Position numbers and translations under genes: made by a program. A stretch of 12,788 bases of DNA from JANNRW01 sp031401815 (GTDB taxonomy: Bacteria > Desulfobacterota > Desulfuromonadia > Geobacterales > DSM-12255), in the NCBI GenBank assembly GCA_031401815.1, contig JANNRW010000433.1:1-12788 (forward strand). Reading direction: 5' to 3'. Shown one piece after another: positions 1 through 5,860 of this stretch; positions within the stretch are counted from its first letter, which is position 1; every line of letters begins with the position of its first letter. The notes beneath the pieces were generated by a model. It saw only the letters and a program-made list of their open reading frames with translations. It was not told the origin of the DNA and did no database searches.

Positions 1-1
1 T

Positions 2-475
2 AAGTTACTCAAGCAAAGGATGAACGGATATGCCTTGATAGGTGGCGGTCTCTTTCGGAGTGCCGGCGGTTGGAGTGCAATCAAGTCCGTACAATCGGCC
101 GGAATCTTCCTGAAAAGTGATGAGCGGATACTTGGAGATAGTGATTTTGTTGAACGAATTTTTGAATCCTCTGAAGAAGACATGGAGAGAGGGATGCGAT
201 ACCGCCAGCAAGGTGTTGATCTGGAGAAACTGACTAAGATCGTGGCCGAGGTTCTAGGTGTTGAGCATGTCGATCTTGAGAAGCCGGGAAGACAACCGAC
301 CCGAGTTCAAGCTCGCAGTCTCTGTTGCTATTGGGCTGTCAGAGAACTGGGGATGACTACGACATTATTAGCCAAACGCTTCAGTCTGACTCAGCCCGCT
401 ATCAGTCTAGCTGTAGGCCGTGGAGAAAGGCTCGCCGCAGATAAAGGTTTGTGTCTCGATAGTTTCTTGCGGTGA
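2..475 (+). CDS. IS200-like (REP-associated) tyrosine transposase, C-terminal part, 5' truncated by window edge
   Basis: The reading frame is open from the first full codon at position 2 (K-L-L-K-Q-R before the first Met at 20), so the gene begins outside the window and the Met at 20 is probably internal. The visible part carries the usual tail of Y1/REP-associated transposases: NGYALIGGGL, then RSAGGWSA, then SDERILGDSDFVE. The catalytic HUH and Tyr region would lie upstream and is not visible. After it comes a C-terminal DnaA/HTH-like segment (QPTRVQARSLCCYWAVRELG, then a helix-turn-helix ending in LTQPAISLAVGRGE) that probably binds DNA. Family members cut and join single-stranded hairpin-ended DNA, and several are thought to mobilise REP-type palindromes. 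A 40-bp tandem repeat starts 18 bp after the stop and could be part of its substrate, which is inference. Whether the whole gene is intact cannot be judged. Confidence 0.8.
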   Translation, partial: KLLKQRMNGYALIGGGLFRSAGGWSAIKSVQSAGIFLKSDERILGDSDFVERIFESSEEDMERGMRYRQQGVDLEKLTKIVAEVLGVEHVDLEKPGRQPTRVQARSLCCYWAVRELGMTTTLLAKRFSLTQPAISLAVGRGERLAADKGLCLDSFLR

Positions 476-492
476 GTGCGATGAGGTCGGCG

Positions 493-573
493 CAGAAACT
501 TATAAACTTATGGGCGTCCCCCTTGATTGCCCCAGAAACTTATAAACTTATGGGCGTCCCCCTTGATTGCCCC
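493..573. repeat. Perfect 40-bp tandem duplication (2 copies plus 1 base)
   Basis: Copies at 493-532 and 533-572 are identical, and base 573 continues the period. Each unit contains a doubled octamer (AAACTTAT twice) followed by GGGCGTCCCC and TTGATTGCCC. GGGC and GCCC can pair as a short imperfect hairpin. It lies directly downstream of the transposase gene, so it may be the element's 3' end or a REP-like target that has duplicated. The function is inference. Because 40 is not a multiple of 3, the duplication would shift any reading frame crossing it. Confidence 0.9.
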
Positions 574-681
574 CTCATTCAGTCTGCCAAGAGAAGAGCC
601 AGGGGTTACCGTTCTACGAAGAACTTGATCAACATGGCTTACCTCATTGCTGGAAAGCTTGATTTCAGGTTACCCACGTGA
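574..681 (+). pseudogene. Remnant of an ISL3-like transposase C-terminus
   Basis: The frame from 574 to the TGA at 679-681 encodes about 35 residues beginning LIQSAKRRARGYRSTKNL and ending AGKLDFRLPT. The pattern of a basic KRRARGY block, an N/M-rich turn, then YL-x-x-GKL resembles the conserved C-terminal end of ISL3-family DDE transposases. Nothing upstream in this frame is transposase-like: the open frame runs back only into the 40-bp duplication and to the end of the Y1 transposase gene. It is therefore a 5'-deleted fragment and not a functional gene. The family assignment rests on motif memory alone. A chance open frame is less likely but possible. Confidence 0.5.
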
Positions 682-843
682 AACAGCGACGAGCCACACC
701 TTTTGAGGGAATACAGAAACACCATACCTATTAAGAGGTGCTGGAGCCGGATTAGAGAAGAGCGGAGCTGGCTGAAGAGTTTGTCTCGGTGGTGGAACTC
801 TATCGTAAAGCGTAGCGTAGTCCCAAGAGAAGCAGCCCAATAA
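682..843. other. Non-coding decayed spacer between IS remnant and toxin-antitoxin genes
   Basis: No open frame with a plausible start and ribosome-binding site is visible on either strand. Short protein-like stretches interrupted by stops occur in the plus frames. One encodes RRAELAEEF-x-x-VVELYRKA after a TAG near 750, and another is a Trp-rich run ending near 840. This suggests relic coding DNA from the same insertion-sequence debris. Nothing here can be named with confidence. Confidence 0.4.
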
Positions 844-872
844 TTGACGACAACTTCAGTTACTGATATCTT
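844..872 (+). promoter_or_regulatory. Candidate sigma70 promoter of the toxin-antitoxin pair
   Basis: TTGACG (844-849) matches the -35 consensus at 5 of 6 positions. It is followed by exactly 17 bp and TATCTT (867-872), which matches the -10 at 4 of 6. The expected start of transcription near 879 falls just before the Shine-Dalgarno AGGAGGT, giving a very short leader. Confidence 0.4.
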
Positions 873-893
873 CCAATGCAGGAGGTATTTATC

Positions 894-1244
894 ATGTCAA
901 CGTCTGCGCATAAAGCTGAAAGAGTATTGAATATTTTGCGTGAACTGCCACCCGCTCAAGTCAATGAAGTCATTGACTTTGCCGAATATCTGAAAGCGAA
1001 GATCCGCAAGCCCAAACCGCATAAACAGAGCAGCAAAGAATTGCCTCTTTATCATTTGGGTGCGGTTGAACCGGAAGATGTTTCACAAGAACATGACCGC
1101 TGGGTTCACGGCATAGTGAATGCTGCTTTAATAGTGGCCAATGATCCAGAAACTGAATTTATCCCTCATAATACTGTCAAATCTGGTTGGATCGAGAAAA
1201 AGAAAAACCTGCATGCTTGTACAGCCAAGGACAATCTGTCTTGA
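894..1244 (+). CDS. Type II antitoxin-like protein paired with a RelE/ParE toxin
   Basis: The ATG at 894 is preceded by a strong AGGAGGT at 880-886 with 7-base spacing. An in-frame ATG at 876 lies upstream of that site and is unlikely to be used. The protein has 116 residues. Its N-terminal third is helical and contains a phrase typical of small antitoxins and DUF2281-like proteins: LRELPPAQVNEVIDFAEYLK. A basic linker follows (KIRKPKPHKQ), then LPLYHLGAVEP, also common in antitoxins that cap RelE/ParE toxins. The C-terminal half is less familiar and ends in a lysine-rich region. It overlaps the downstream toxin start by 4 bp. As a type II antitoxin it would bind and neutralise the toxin and probably repress its own promoter. 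The role is inferred from gene order and motif flavour. Confidence 0.65.
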   Translation: MSTSAHKAERVLNILRELPPAQVNEVIDFAEYLKAKIRKPKPHKQSSKELPLYHLGAVEPEDVSQEHDRWVHGIVNAALIVANDPETEFIPHNTVKSGWIEKKKNLHACTAKDNLS

Positions 1245-1525
1245 TTATAGAATGGCTTCCAGCTGCCCAGCATGATTTCGACGCGATAATTGATTTTATT
1301 GCAGCTGATAACCCGTTGGCTGCTATCGACCAGGGCGATGAAATAGTGAATCAAGTAGCAGGTTTGCTGGAGCATCGTCACCGTGGCCGCACAGGCCGCG
1401 TCAAAGGAACAAGAGAGCTTGTCATCGTGCGGACTCCCTTCATTGCTGCCTATTGCATCAAACCGAACAAGATACAGATACTTAGAATTTTTCATGGTGC
1501 TCAGCAGTGGCCTGCTGAATTCTGA
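1241..1525 (+). CDS. RelE/ParE-superfamily toxin
   Basis: The start chosen is TTG at 1241, which overlaps the antitoxin stop as TTGA. It has AAGGA at 1227-1231 nine bases upstream, and the resulting protein of 94 residues begins (M)IIEWLPAAQHDF. A longer reading from 1187 would add 18 lysine-rich residues that family members lack. Visible family signatures are the N-terminal W-x-P-x-A-x-x-D-[FL] segment, a helical DFIAADNPLAAI stretch, the central RTGRVKGTRELVI, the strand TPFIAAYCI, and the C-terminal ILRIFHGAQQWP. These define the RelE/ParE fold. ParE-like members poison DNA gyrase and RelE-like members cut mRNA at the ribosome, and the sequence alone does not settle which applies. The gene appears intact. 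Confidence 0.85.
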   Translation: MIIEWLPAAQHDFDAIIDFIAADNPLAAIDQGDEIVNQVAGLLEHRHRGRTGRVKGTRELVIVRTPFIAAYCIKPNKIQILRIFHGAQQWPAEF

Positions 1526-1551
1526 ATCTAAACCCCGTGTAGCAGATACGG

Positions 1552-2433
1552 TTATGAAATTTCAATTGATGCTTCAAGCCCTTCCTTCAGCGTAGGATAC
1601 TTCAATCCTATCTCCAGTTTTTTCAACATAAGAGTGTTGTCGATCCGCCGTGACTCTGTCATGTAGCCGTACATGAGCGGAGTCATGGCTTCCCTTGCTT
1701 CGCTGAGCGGGACCTGGGGGAGCCGGGGGAGGCCGAGCCGGTCGGTGATGGCGTTGAAGTAGTCGGTCATTGTACTTGTCTCACCGTCGCAGATGTTGAA
1801 AATGTCGCCAGCCTCTCCTTTTTCGAATGCTGCCAGGCAGATCTGCGCCAGATCATCGGCATGTATCCGGTTGGTATAACCGGCTTCTTCAGCGAGCAGC
1901 AGCGGATGCCTGCCAAGTATCCGCTCCATCGGGACTCTCCCCGGCCCGTAGATGCCAGATACACGGAGGATGACAACCGGCACAGACCTCTTCTCTCCCC
2001 ATCTCCTGAACTGCTCTTCTGCATCAAGCCGTCGCCTCCCTGTATGATTTGCCGGATTTGCCGGTCTGGCTTCAGTGACAAGCTCACCGCCGCAGTCGCC
2101 ATAGACACTGGTACTGCTTATATAAACGATCCTGGCCGGTTCCTGACCATCCCTGATTGCTTCCAGAAAGTTCCTTGCTCTGGTATCCTCTATTCCGCCA
2201 CCCGGTGGAGGGGCAGAGTAAAGAACAGCAGCCCCCTGAAGTTCAAGAGCCGATAACGAAGCGCTATCATCCAGATCCCCCTGTAATAGTTCAACATCGC
2301 TGCTCTGCATGGCGGCGCTCTTTCTTCCGCTCCGGGAGAGAGCAGTTACCTTGTAATCTTTTGCCAGGGCAAGCAGGGCAACCCTGGAGCCGATATCGCC
2401 ACAACCGATGATGGCAATTTTATCTGAGTTCAT
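1552..2433 (-). CDS. YeeZ-like atypical SDR / NAD(P)-dependent epimerase-family protein
   Basis: This is a 293-residue protein on the minus strand. The ATG at 2431-2433 is preceded by AAAGGC (2441-2446 on the plus strand). The N-terminus has a Rossmann dinucleotide-binding motif, IAIIGCGDIGSR (residues 7-17). Other extended-SDR landmarks are RIVYISSTSVYGD (101-113), LRVSGIYGPGR (156-166), RIHADDLAQ (189-197) and FNICDGE (212-218). At the usual catalytic Tyr-x-x-x-Lys position it has HTGRRRLDAEE (130-140), so the classical Tyr and Lys are absent. The same is true of the YeeZ-like group as I recall it. It probably binds NAD(P), but the substrate is unknown. It converges with the toxin gene (26 bp between stops, no terminator seen) and diverges from xseA. 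Confidence 0.85.
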   Translation of the reverse strand: MNSDKIAIIGCGDIGSRVALLALAKDYKVTALSRSGRKSAAMQSSDVELLQGDLDDSASLSALELQGAAVLYSAPPPGGGIEDTRARNFLEAIRDGQEPARIVYISSTSVYGDCGGELVTEARPANPANHTGRRRLDAEEQFRRWGEKRSVPVVILRVSGIYGPGRVPMERILGRHPLLLAEEAGYTNRIHADDLAQICLAAFEKGEAGDIFNICDGETSTMTDYFNAITDRLGLPRLPQVPLSEAREAMTPLMYGYMTESRRIDNTLMLKKLEIGLKYPTLKEGLEASIEIS

Positions 2434-2472
2434 TGTTTGTGCCTTTAACGTAATAGAATGTATGGTATCAGG

Positions 2473-2513
2473 AGTATACTTCTGCTAAATTGTGTAAAGC
2501 AAGCAGCTTTACA
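2473..2513. promoter_or_regulatory. Divergent control region with perfect 8-bp inverted repeat
   Basis: TGTAAAGC (2493-2500) and GCTTTACA (2506-2513) are perfect inverted copies separated by 5 bp, which suits an operator or a small hairpin. On the minus strand, TTGCTT (2497-2502) and TATACT (2473-2478) with 18 bp between could serve as the promoter of the SDR gene. In that case the palindrome would overlap its -35 box. No convincing plus-strand promoter for xseA was found in this 114-bp gap. Confidence 0.35.
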
Positions 2514-2547
2514 AACCAATCGATAACTCGTCTTACAAGGCACACCT

Positions 2548-3927
2548 TTGAACCTCTTTTCTGAAAAAAGAATCCTTACTGTTACCCAGCTTACCTCCCT
2601 GATCAGGGGGCTCTTGGAAGAGAATTTCGAGCATCTCTGGGTTGAGGGTGAGGTTTCAAACCTGGCGACACCTTCTTCCGGGCATCTCTATTTTACCTTG
2701 AAAGACGCCGGGGCAGCGATTCGCTGCGTCATGTTTCGTGGCGCAGTGAGTGCCCTGAAATTCAGGCTTGCTGACGGCATGAAGCTTATACTGCGCGGCA
2801 GGATGTCGGTTTATGACCAGCGTGGTGATTATCAGCTTATTGCCGAATACCTTGAGCCTCAGGGTGTTGGGGCTCTGCAGCTTGCCTTTCAGCAGTTGAA
2901 GGAGCGTCTTGCAAAAGAGGGGCTTTTCGCGGAAGCCCGTAAACAGGCGATCCCCTCTCTTCCGTCAGTTGTCGGCATTGTTACTTCACCAACCGGTGCA
3001 GCAATTCATGATATTTTGAATGTAATCGGCAGGCGTTATGCCAACCTTCAGATACTTATATCACCGGTAAGAGTTCAGGGGGAGGGGGCTGCTGTAGAAA
3101 TTGCATCTGCAATTTCTGACCTTAACAGTTATCCCGGGATCGATGTGATTATTGTTGCCCGTGGGGGTGGCTCTATTGAGGATCTATGGGCTTTTAACGA
3201 AGAAGTTGTTGCCAGGGCAATTGCAGCATCAAAACTTCCGGTGATCTCTGCTATCGGGCATGAGGTTGATTATACCATTGCTGACCTTGCTGCTGATCTT
3301 CGTGCTCCTACCCCTTCTGCTGCCGCAGAGCTTGTGGTTAACTCAAAGGCGCAGATGATGGCAGATTGCGCCTCACTTGAACGCAGGCTTGTACTGGCAG
3401 TGCAACGCTCACTCTCTGATGCATCATCAAAACTTGAAATTCTGAGGCTCTCTGTAAAAGATCCGGAAATTCTCATAGAACGCTTCATGCAGCGGCTTGA
3501 CGATCTACAGCAAAGAGCTGAAGCTTCCCTGTCAGAAGTTATTAACAGGGGGAGACAGAGGACTGATTCAGCTCTGAACTCCCTTGCCTTTAACTCTCCT
3601 TTAGTCAAGATAAGGAAGATGGAGTCTACCCTGGAGAATCTCTCCTTGCGGTGCGCTGCTTCAGTCCGCTCCGGACTTGAGCTCTCTCACTCCTGTCTGG
3701 CTGCCTCTTCAGGGCGACTGGAGGCTCTATCGCCCTTAGCTGTGCTGCAACGAGGGTATGCGGCTGTCTCCCTGAAGCTCTCAGGCAAGAGTGTCAGATC
3801 GGTCTGTCAGCTGGCTGAATTCGAAAAGATCGATATCCGCTTTGTTGATGGTCTGGCTGAATGCGAAGTCACCAGCATAAAGAAGAGAGTCCCTTATAGA
3901 CTTGACTCTGAATTTTCGGAGTTCTAG
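2548..3927 (+). CDS. xseA: Exodeoxyribonuclease VII large subunit
   Basis: XseA forms exonuclease VII with XseB and degrades single-stranded DNA processively from either end to oligonucleotides in the cytoplasm. The protein has 459 residues, close to the 456 of the E. coli protein. An N-terminal OB-fold domain (about residues 8-105) contains LWVEGEVSNL and GHLYFTLKD. The catalytic domain contains VVGIVTSPTGAAIHDIL (141-157), RGGGSIEDLWAFNEE (205-219) and GHEVDYTIAD (237-246), followed by RAPTPSAAAEL. A helical coiled-coil-like region (about 265-400) is where XseB subunits bind, and the tail has LQRGYA. The start is TTG at 2548, with AAGG at 2537-2540. No better ATG lies upstream. It heads the operon, and its partner xseB lies 225 bp downstream, an unusually long gap filled by a repeat element. 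Confidence 0.97.
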   Translation: MNLFSEKRILTVTQLTSLIRGLLEENFEHLWVEGEVSNLATPSSGHLYFTLKDAGAAIRCVMFRGAVSALKFRLADGMKLILRGRMSVYDQRGDYQLIAEYLEPQGVGALQLAFQQLKERLAKEGLFAEARKQAIPSLPSVVGIVTSPTGAAIHDILNVIGRRYANLQILISPVRVQGEGAAVEIASAISDLNSYPGIDVIIVARGGGSIEDLWAFNEEVVARAIAASKLPVISAIGHEVDYTIADLAADLRAPTPSAAAELVVNSKAQMMADCASLERRLVLAVQRSLSDASSKLEILRLSVKDPEILIERFMQRLDDLQQRAEASLSEVINRGRQRTDSALNSLAFNSPLVKIRKMESTLENLSLRCAASVRSGLELSHSCLAASSGRLEALSPLAVLQRGYAAVSLKLSGKSVRSVCQLAEFEKIDIRFVDGLAECEVTSIKKRVPYRLDSEFSEF

Positions 3928-3943
3928 AATAAATGGTAACTGC

Positions 3944-4135
3944 TCAGTAGTCAGGATTCAGGGGTCAGGTTTCAGTAGAAAACCAGGGTCAAATTCTCAC
4001 ATAGACTTTAACTGCTGACGATAGCCCATGTGAATATCCATTTATGCTTCAGCAATATAATCCTCTCTGTGGCGCAACTGCCGCTTTTAGGTTAATCATA
4101 CTGACTACTGAATACTGACCACTGAATTCTGAACT
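3944..4135. repeat. Inverted element with arms made of five 7-bp units (TCAGNNN / CTGANNN)
   Basis: The left arm, 3944-3978, is five consecutive heptamers of the form TCAG plus three variable bases (TAG, GAT, GGG, GTT, TAG). The right arm, 4101-4135, is five heptamers of the form CTGA plus three bases (CTA, ATA, CCA, ATT, ACT). In opposite orientation the arms match at 21 of 25 positions over their best stretch. The 122-bp centre (3979-4100) has no open frame with a start signal. It contains only a short TCACAT/ATGTGA pairing. The element fills the xseA-xseB gap and ends 17 bp before the xseB start. The RNA could fold into a long hairpin. It is probably a dispersed intergenic repeat, and its mobility or function is unknown. 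Confidence 0.75.
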
Positions 4136-4152
4136 GATTGATTGGAGATCCC

Positions 4153-4386
4153 ATGGCAGCCGAAAAGTTTGAATTATCGCTCAAAAAACTCGAAGAAGCA
4201 GTAACCCGGCTTGAAAGCGGAGAGCTGTCGCTTGATGACTCTTTAAAGGTCTTTGAAGAGGGTGTCAAGCACTCGTCGATCTGCACCCGCAAGCTTAATG
4301 AGGCTCAAAAGCGGGTAGAACTCCTTTTAAAGCGAAAGGACGGGAGTTTTTACAGGGAAGATTTCGAGTCTGATGAGCCGTTGTAA
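4153..4386 (+). CDS. xseB: Exodeoxyribonuclease VII small subunit
   Basis: XseB is the small helical subunit that binds several copies to XseA to form exonuclease VII. The start chosen is ATG at 4153, with GGAGA at 4144-4148, which gives 77 residues (the E. coli protein has 80). A TTG at 4138 would add five residues and lies inside the end of the repeat element. The sequence FELSLKKLEEAVTRLESGEL, then SLDDSLKVFEEGVKH, then CTRKLNEAQKRVELL, shows the two antiparallel helices and the ESGE-x-x-LD-x-SL-x-x-FEEG signature of the family. The C-terminus is acidic. It is separated from xseA by the heptamer repeat and lies 32 bp upstream of the DUF4160 gene. Confidence 0.96.
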   Translation: MAAEKFELSLKKLEEAVTRLESGELSLDDSLKVFEEGVKHSSICTRKLNEAQKRVELLLKRKDGSFYREDFESDEPL

Positions 4387-4418
4387 TTAATTTGCAATGA
4401 TGGGAGTGGGGTTCAAGT

Positions 4419-4676
4419 ATGCCGACTATATTATTGATACTTGGTTGGAGGCTATATTTCTATGCTAATGAACGTAATGAACCTATTCATATCCATTGCC
4501 GAAACGGTGAAATGGAGTGCAAATATTGGCTTGACTCTGACAATTCGGATATAATTGAGGCATACAGTTACAAGATGAACAATCGAAACAAGCGTGAAAT
4601 AATCAAAATCATCTATGAATATTTTGAATTCATAGAGTCGGAATGGGAGCGATTCCAGCGGGAGAAAATATCATGA
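4419..4676 (+). CDS. DUF4160 protein (possible toxin-antitoxin-type component)
   Basis: This is an 85-residue protein with the DUF4160 opening: MPTILLILGWRLYFYANERN, then EPIHIHCRNGEMECKYWL. The His-x-His followed by a GE-x-x-(A/C)K-(F/Y)-WL strand is the family hallmark. The C-terminal half is a charged helix (NNRNKREIIKIIYEYFEF). GGGAG and GGGG lie upstream (4402-4411). The gene is noticeably more AT-rich than xseB and ispA on either side and overlaps the following DUF2442 gene by 4 bp (ATGA). DUF4160 and DUF2442 genes often occur as adjacent pairs. That arrangement suggests a toxin-antitoxin-like cassette, but no biochemical activity is established to my knowledge. The placement inside the xse/isp operon points to insertion by transfer. 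Confidence 0.8.
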   Translation: MPTILLILGWRLYFYANERNEPIHIHCRNGEMECKYWLDSDNSDIIEAYSYKMNNRNKREIIKIIYEYFEFIESEWERFQREKIS

Positions 4677-4927
4677 GATCTAATCATGAAGTATCTAATG
4701 TTGAGGTGAATAAAGAGTCTATTTCCTTGACAATTGACGGCAAGAATTATCTGTTTCCTCTTTCCGGAATATCCCCGCTTCTTCAAAATGCTTCAAAGGT
4801 TGAGCTGGAGCGTTTTGAGATTTCACCATCCGGATATGGCATTCATTGGCCTTTGTTGGATGAAGACATCTCCATTGACGGCTTACTGGGAATTGTTCAC
4901 AGAGCTCCATCAAAGCTAGCTGCGTGA
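4673..4927 (+). CDS. DUF2442 protein, partner of DUF4160
   Basis: The ATG at 4673 overlaps the previous stop (ATGA) and has GGGAGA at 4659-4664. It is preferred to an upstream start at 4643 that would run deep into the neighbour. The 84-residue product contains VNKESISLTIDGKNYLFPL, then a small helical region (SPLLQNASKVELERFE). The closing SGYGIHWPLLDEDISIDGLL, with its G-x-x-I-x-W-P-x-LDED-x-S-x-x-GLL pattern, is typical of DUF2442. Its stop (4925-4927) overlaps a GTG at 4924 in the ispA frame. It is likely translated together with DUF4160. If the pair is toxin-antitoxin-like, which member is the toxin cannot be told from sequence. Confidence 0.8.
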   Translation: MRSNHEVSNVEVNKESISLTIDGKNYLFPLSGISPLLQNASKVELERFEISPSGYGIHWPLLDEDISIDGLLGIVHRAPSKLAA

Positions 4928-4962
4928 ATATTCAATCTTCACAAATATCAAAAGCAGGAGCT

Positions 4963-5856
4963 ATGAACTTAAAGCAATACCTTAAAGAGCGTTGTCAACT
5001 TGTTGATGATGCTCTGAAAAATTATTTACCGATGGAGCATGAACTCCCTGCTTCCCTGCATGCCGCCATGCGCTATTCACTTTTTGCCGGCGGCAAAAGG
5101 GTGCGTCCCATCCTGATGCTGGCTGCCTGTGAAGCTGTTGGTGGCCAGATTGCTGTAGCGCTTCCGGCAGCATGCGCCATTGAGATGATTCATACATATT
5201 CACTGGTTCATGATGACCTGCCAGCCATGGATAATGATGATTTTCGTCGTGGCATACCGACCAGTCACAAGGTATATGGCGAGGCTGTAGCAATACTTGC
5301 CGGAGATGCGCTCCTTACACAGGCATTTATTACCCTGAGCGCTCCGGAATATGTTTCCCGGCTCCCTTCTGAAATCCTGTTGGAGGTCATGCACGAGATA
5401 GCCTGCTCTTCCGGTTCCAAAGGGATGGTTGGCGGTCAGGTGGCAGATATGGAGAGTGAAGGGAATGGAGATGTTGATCTTCCCACAGTCCAGTTTATTC
5501 ATACTCATAAGACAGGGGCGCTGATCAAGGCTTCAGTCAGGGCTGGCGGGATGCTTGGTGGCGCTGGAGTGGATGAGCTTGCTGCTCTGATCCGTTATGG
5601 TGAAGTTGTTGGCCTTGCCTTTCAGATTGCAGACGACATTCTTGATGTAGAGGGGTGTAGTGAGGAGCTTGGCAAGGAAGTTGGCAGTGACGAGGCTCGC
5701 GGCAAGGCTACATATCCTGCCGTCATGGGGATAACCGCTGCCAGAGCCCGTGCAGATGAGCTGGTTGAGATGGCGATTAATTCTCTTGAGCTGTTTGATC
5801 ACAGAGCAGATCCACTGCGCGAGATTGCCGGATTCATAGTGAACAGGAATAGATGA
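4963..5856 (+). CDS. ispA: Farnesyl diphosphate synthase (short-chain polyprenyl synthase)
   Basis: The enzyme condenses isopentenyl diphosphate with dimethylallyl and geranyl diphosphate to give farnesyl diphosphate, the precursor of quinone side chains and undecaprenyl carriers. Landmarks are GGKRVRP (43-49), the first Asp-rich motif DDLPAMD (84-90) with the two-residue insertion typical of bacterial FPP/GPP synthases, GGQVADM (157-163), KTG (183-185) and the second Asp-rich motif DDILD (224-228). The length is 297 residues, against 299 in E. coli. ATG 4963 is chosen because MNLKQYLKER matches the family N-terminus and AGGAG lies at 4956-4960, although the spacing is short. A GTG at 4924 that overlaps the DUF2442 stop would add 13 residues. 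The dxs start is 4 bp downstream of the ispA stop, so the precursor pathway and its consumer are co-expressed. Confidence 0.95.
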   Translation: MNLKQYLKERCQLVDDALKNYLPMEHELPASLHAAMRYSLFAGGKRVRPILMLAACEAVGGQIAVALPAACAIEMIHTYSLVHDDLPAMDNDDFRRGIPTSHKVYGEAVAILAGDALLTQAFITLSAPEYVSRLPSEILLEVMHEIACSSGSKGMVGGQVADMESEGNGDVDLPTVQFIHTHKTGALIKASVRAGGMLGGAGVDELAALIRYGEVVGLAFQIADDILDVEGCSEELGKEVGSDEARGKATYPAVMGITAARARADELVEMAINSLELFDHRADPLREIAGFIVNRNR

Positions 5857-5860
5857 TATT

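Noticed and set aside
472..681. A 69-codon open frame across the 40-bp duplication
   Set aside because: It starts inside the transposase end and reads the duplicated DNA in two different frames. Only the last part (574-681) looks protein-like, and I treat that as a transposase remnant rather than a gene.
1861..2256. A 131-codon plus-strand frame
   Set aside because: It is antisense to the SDR gene, Pro/Ser/Cys-rich and without family resemblance, so it is a shadow frame.
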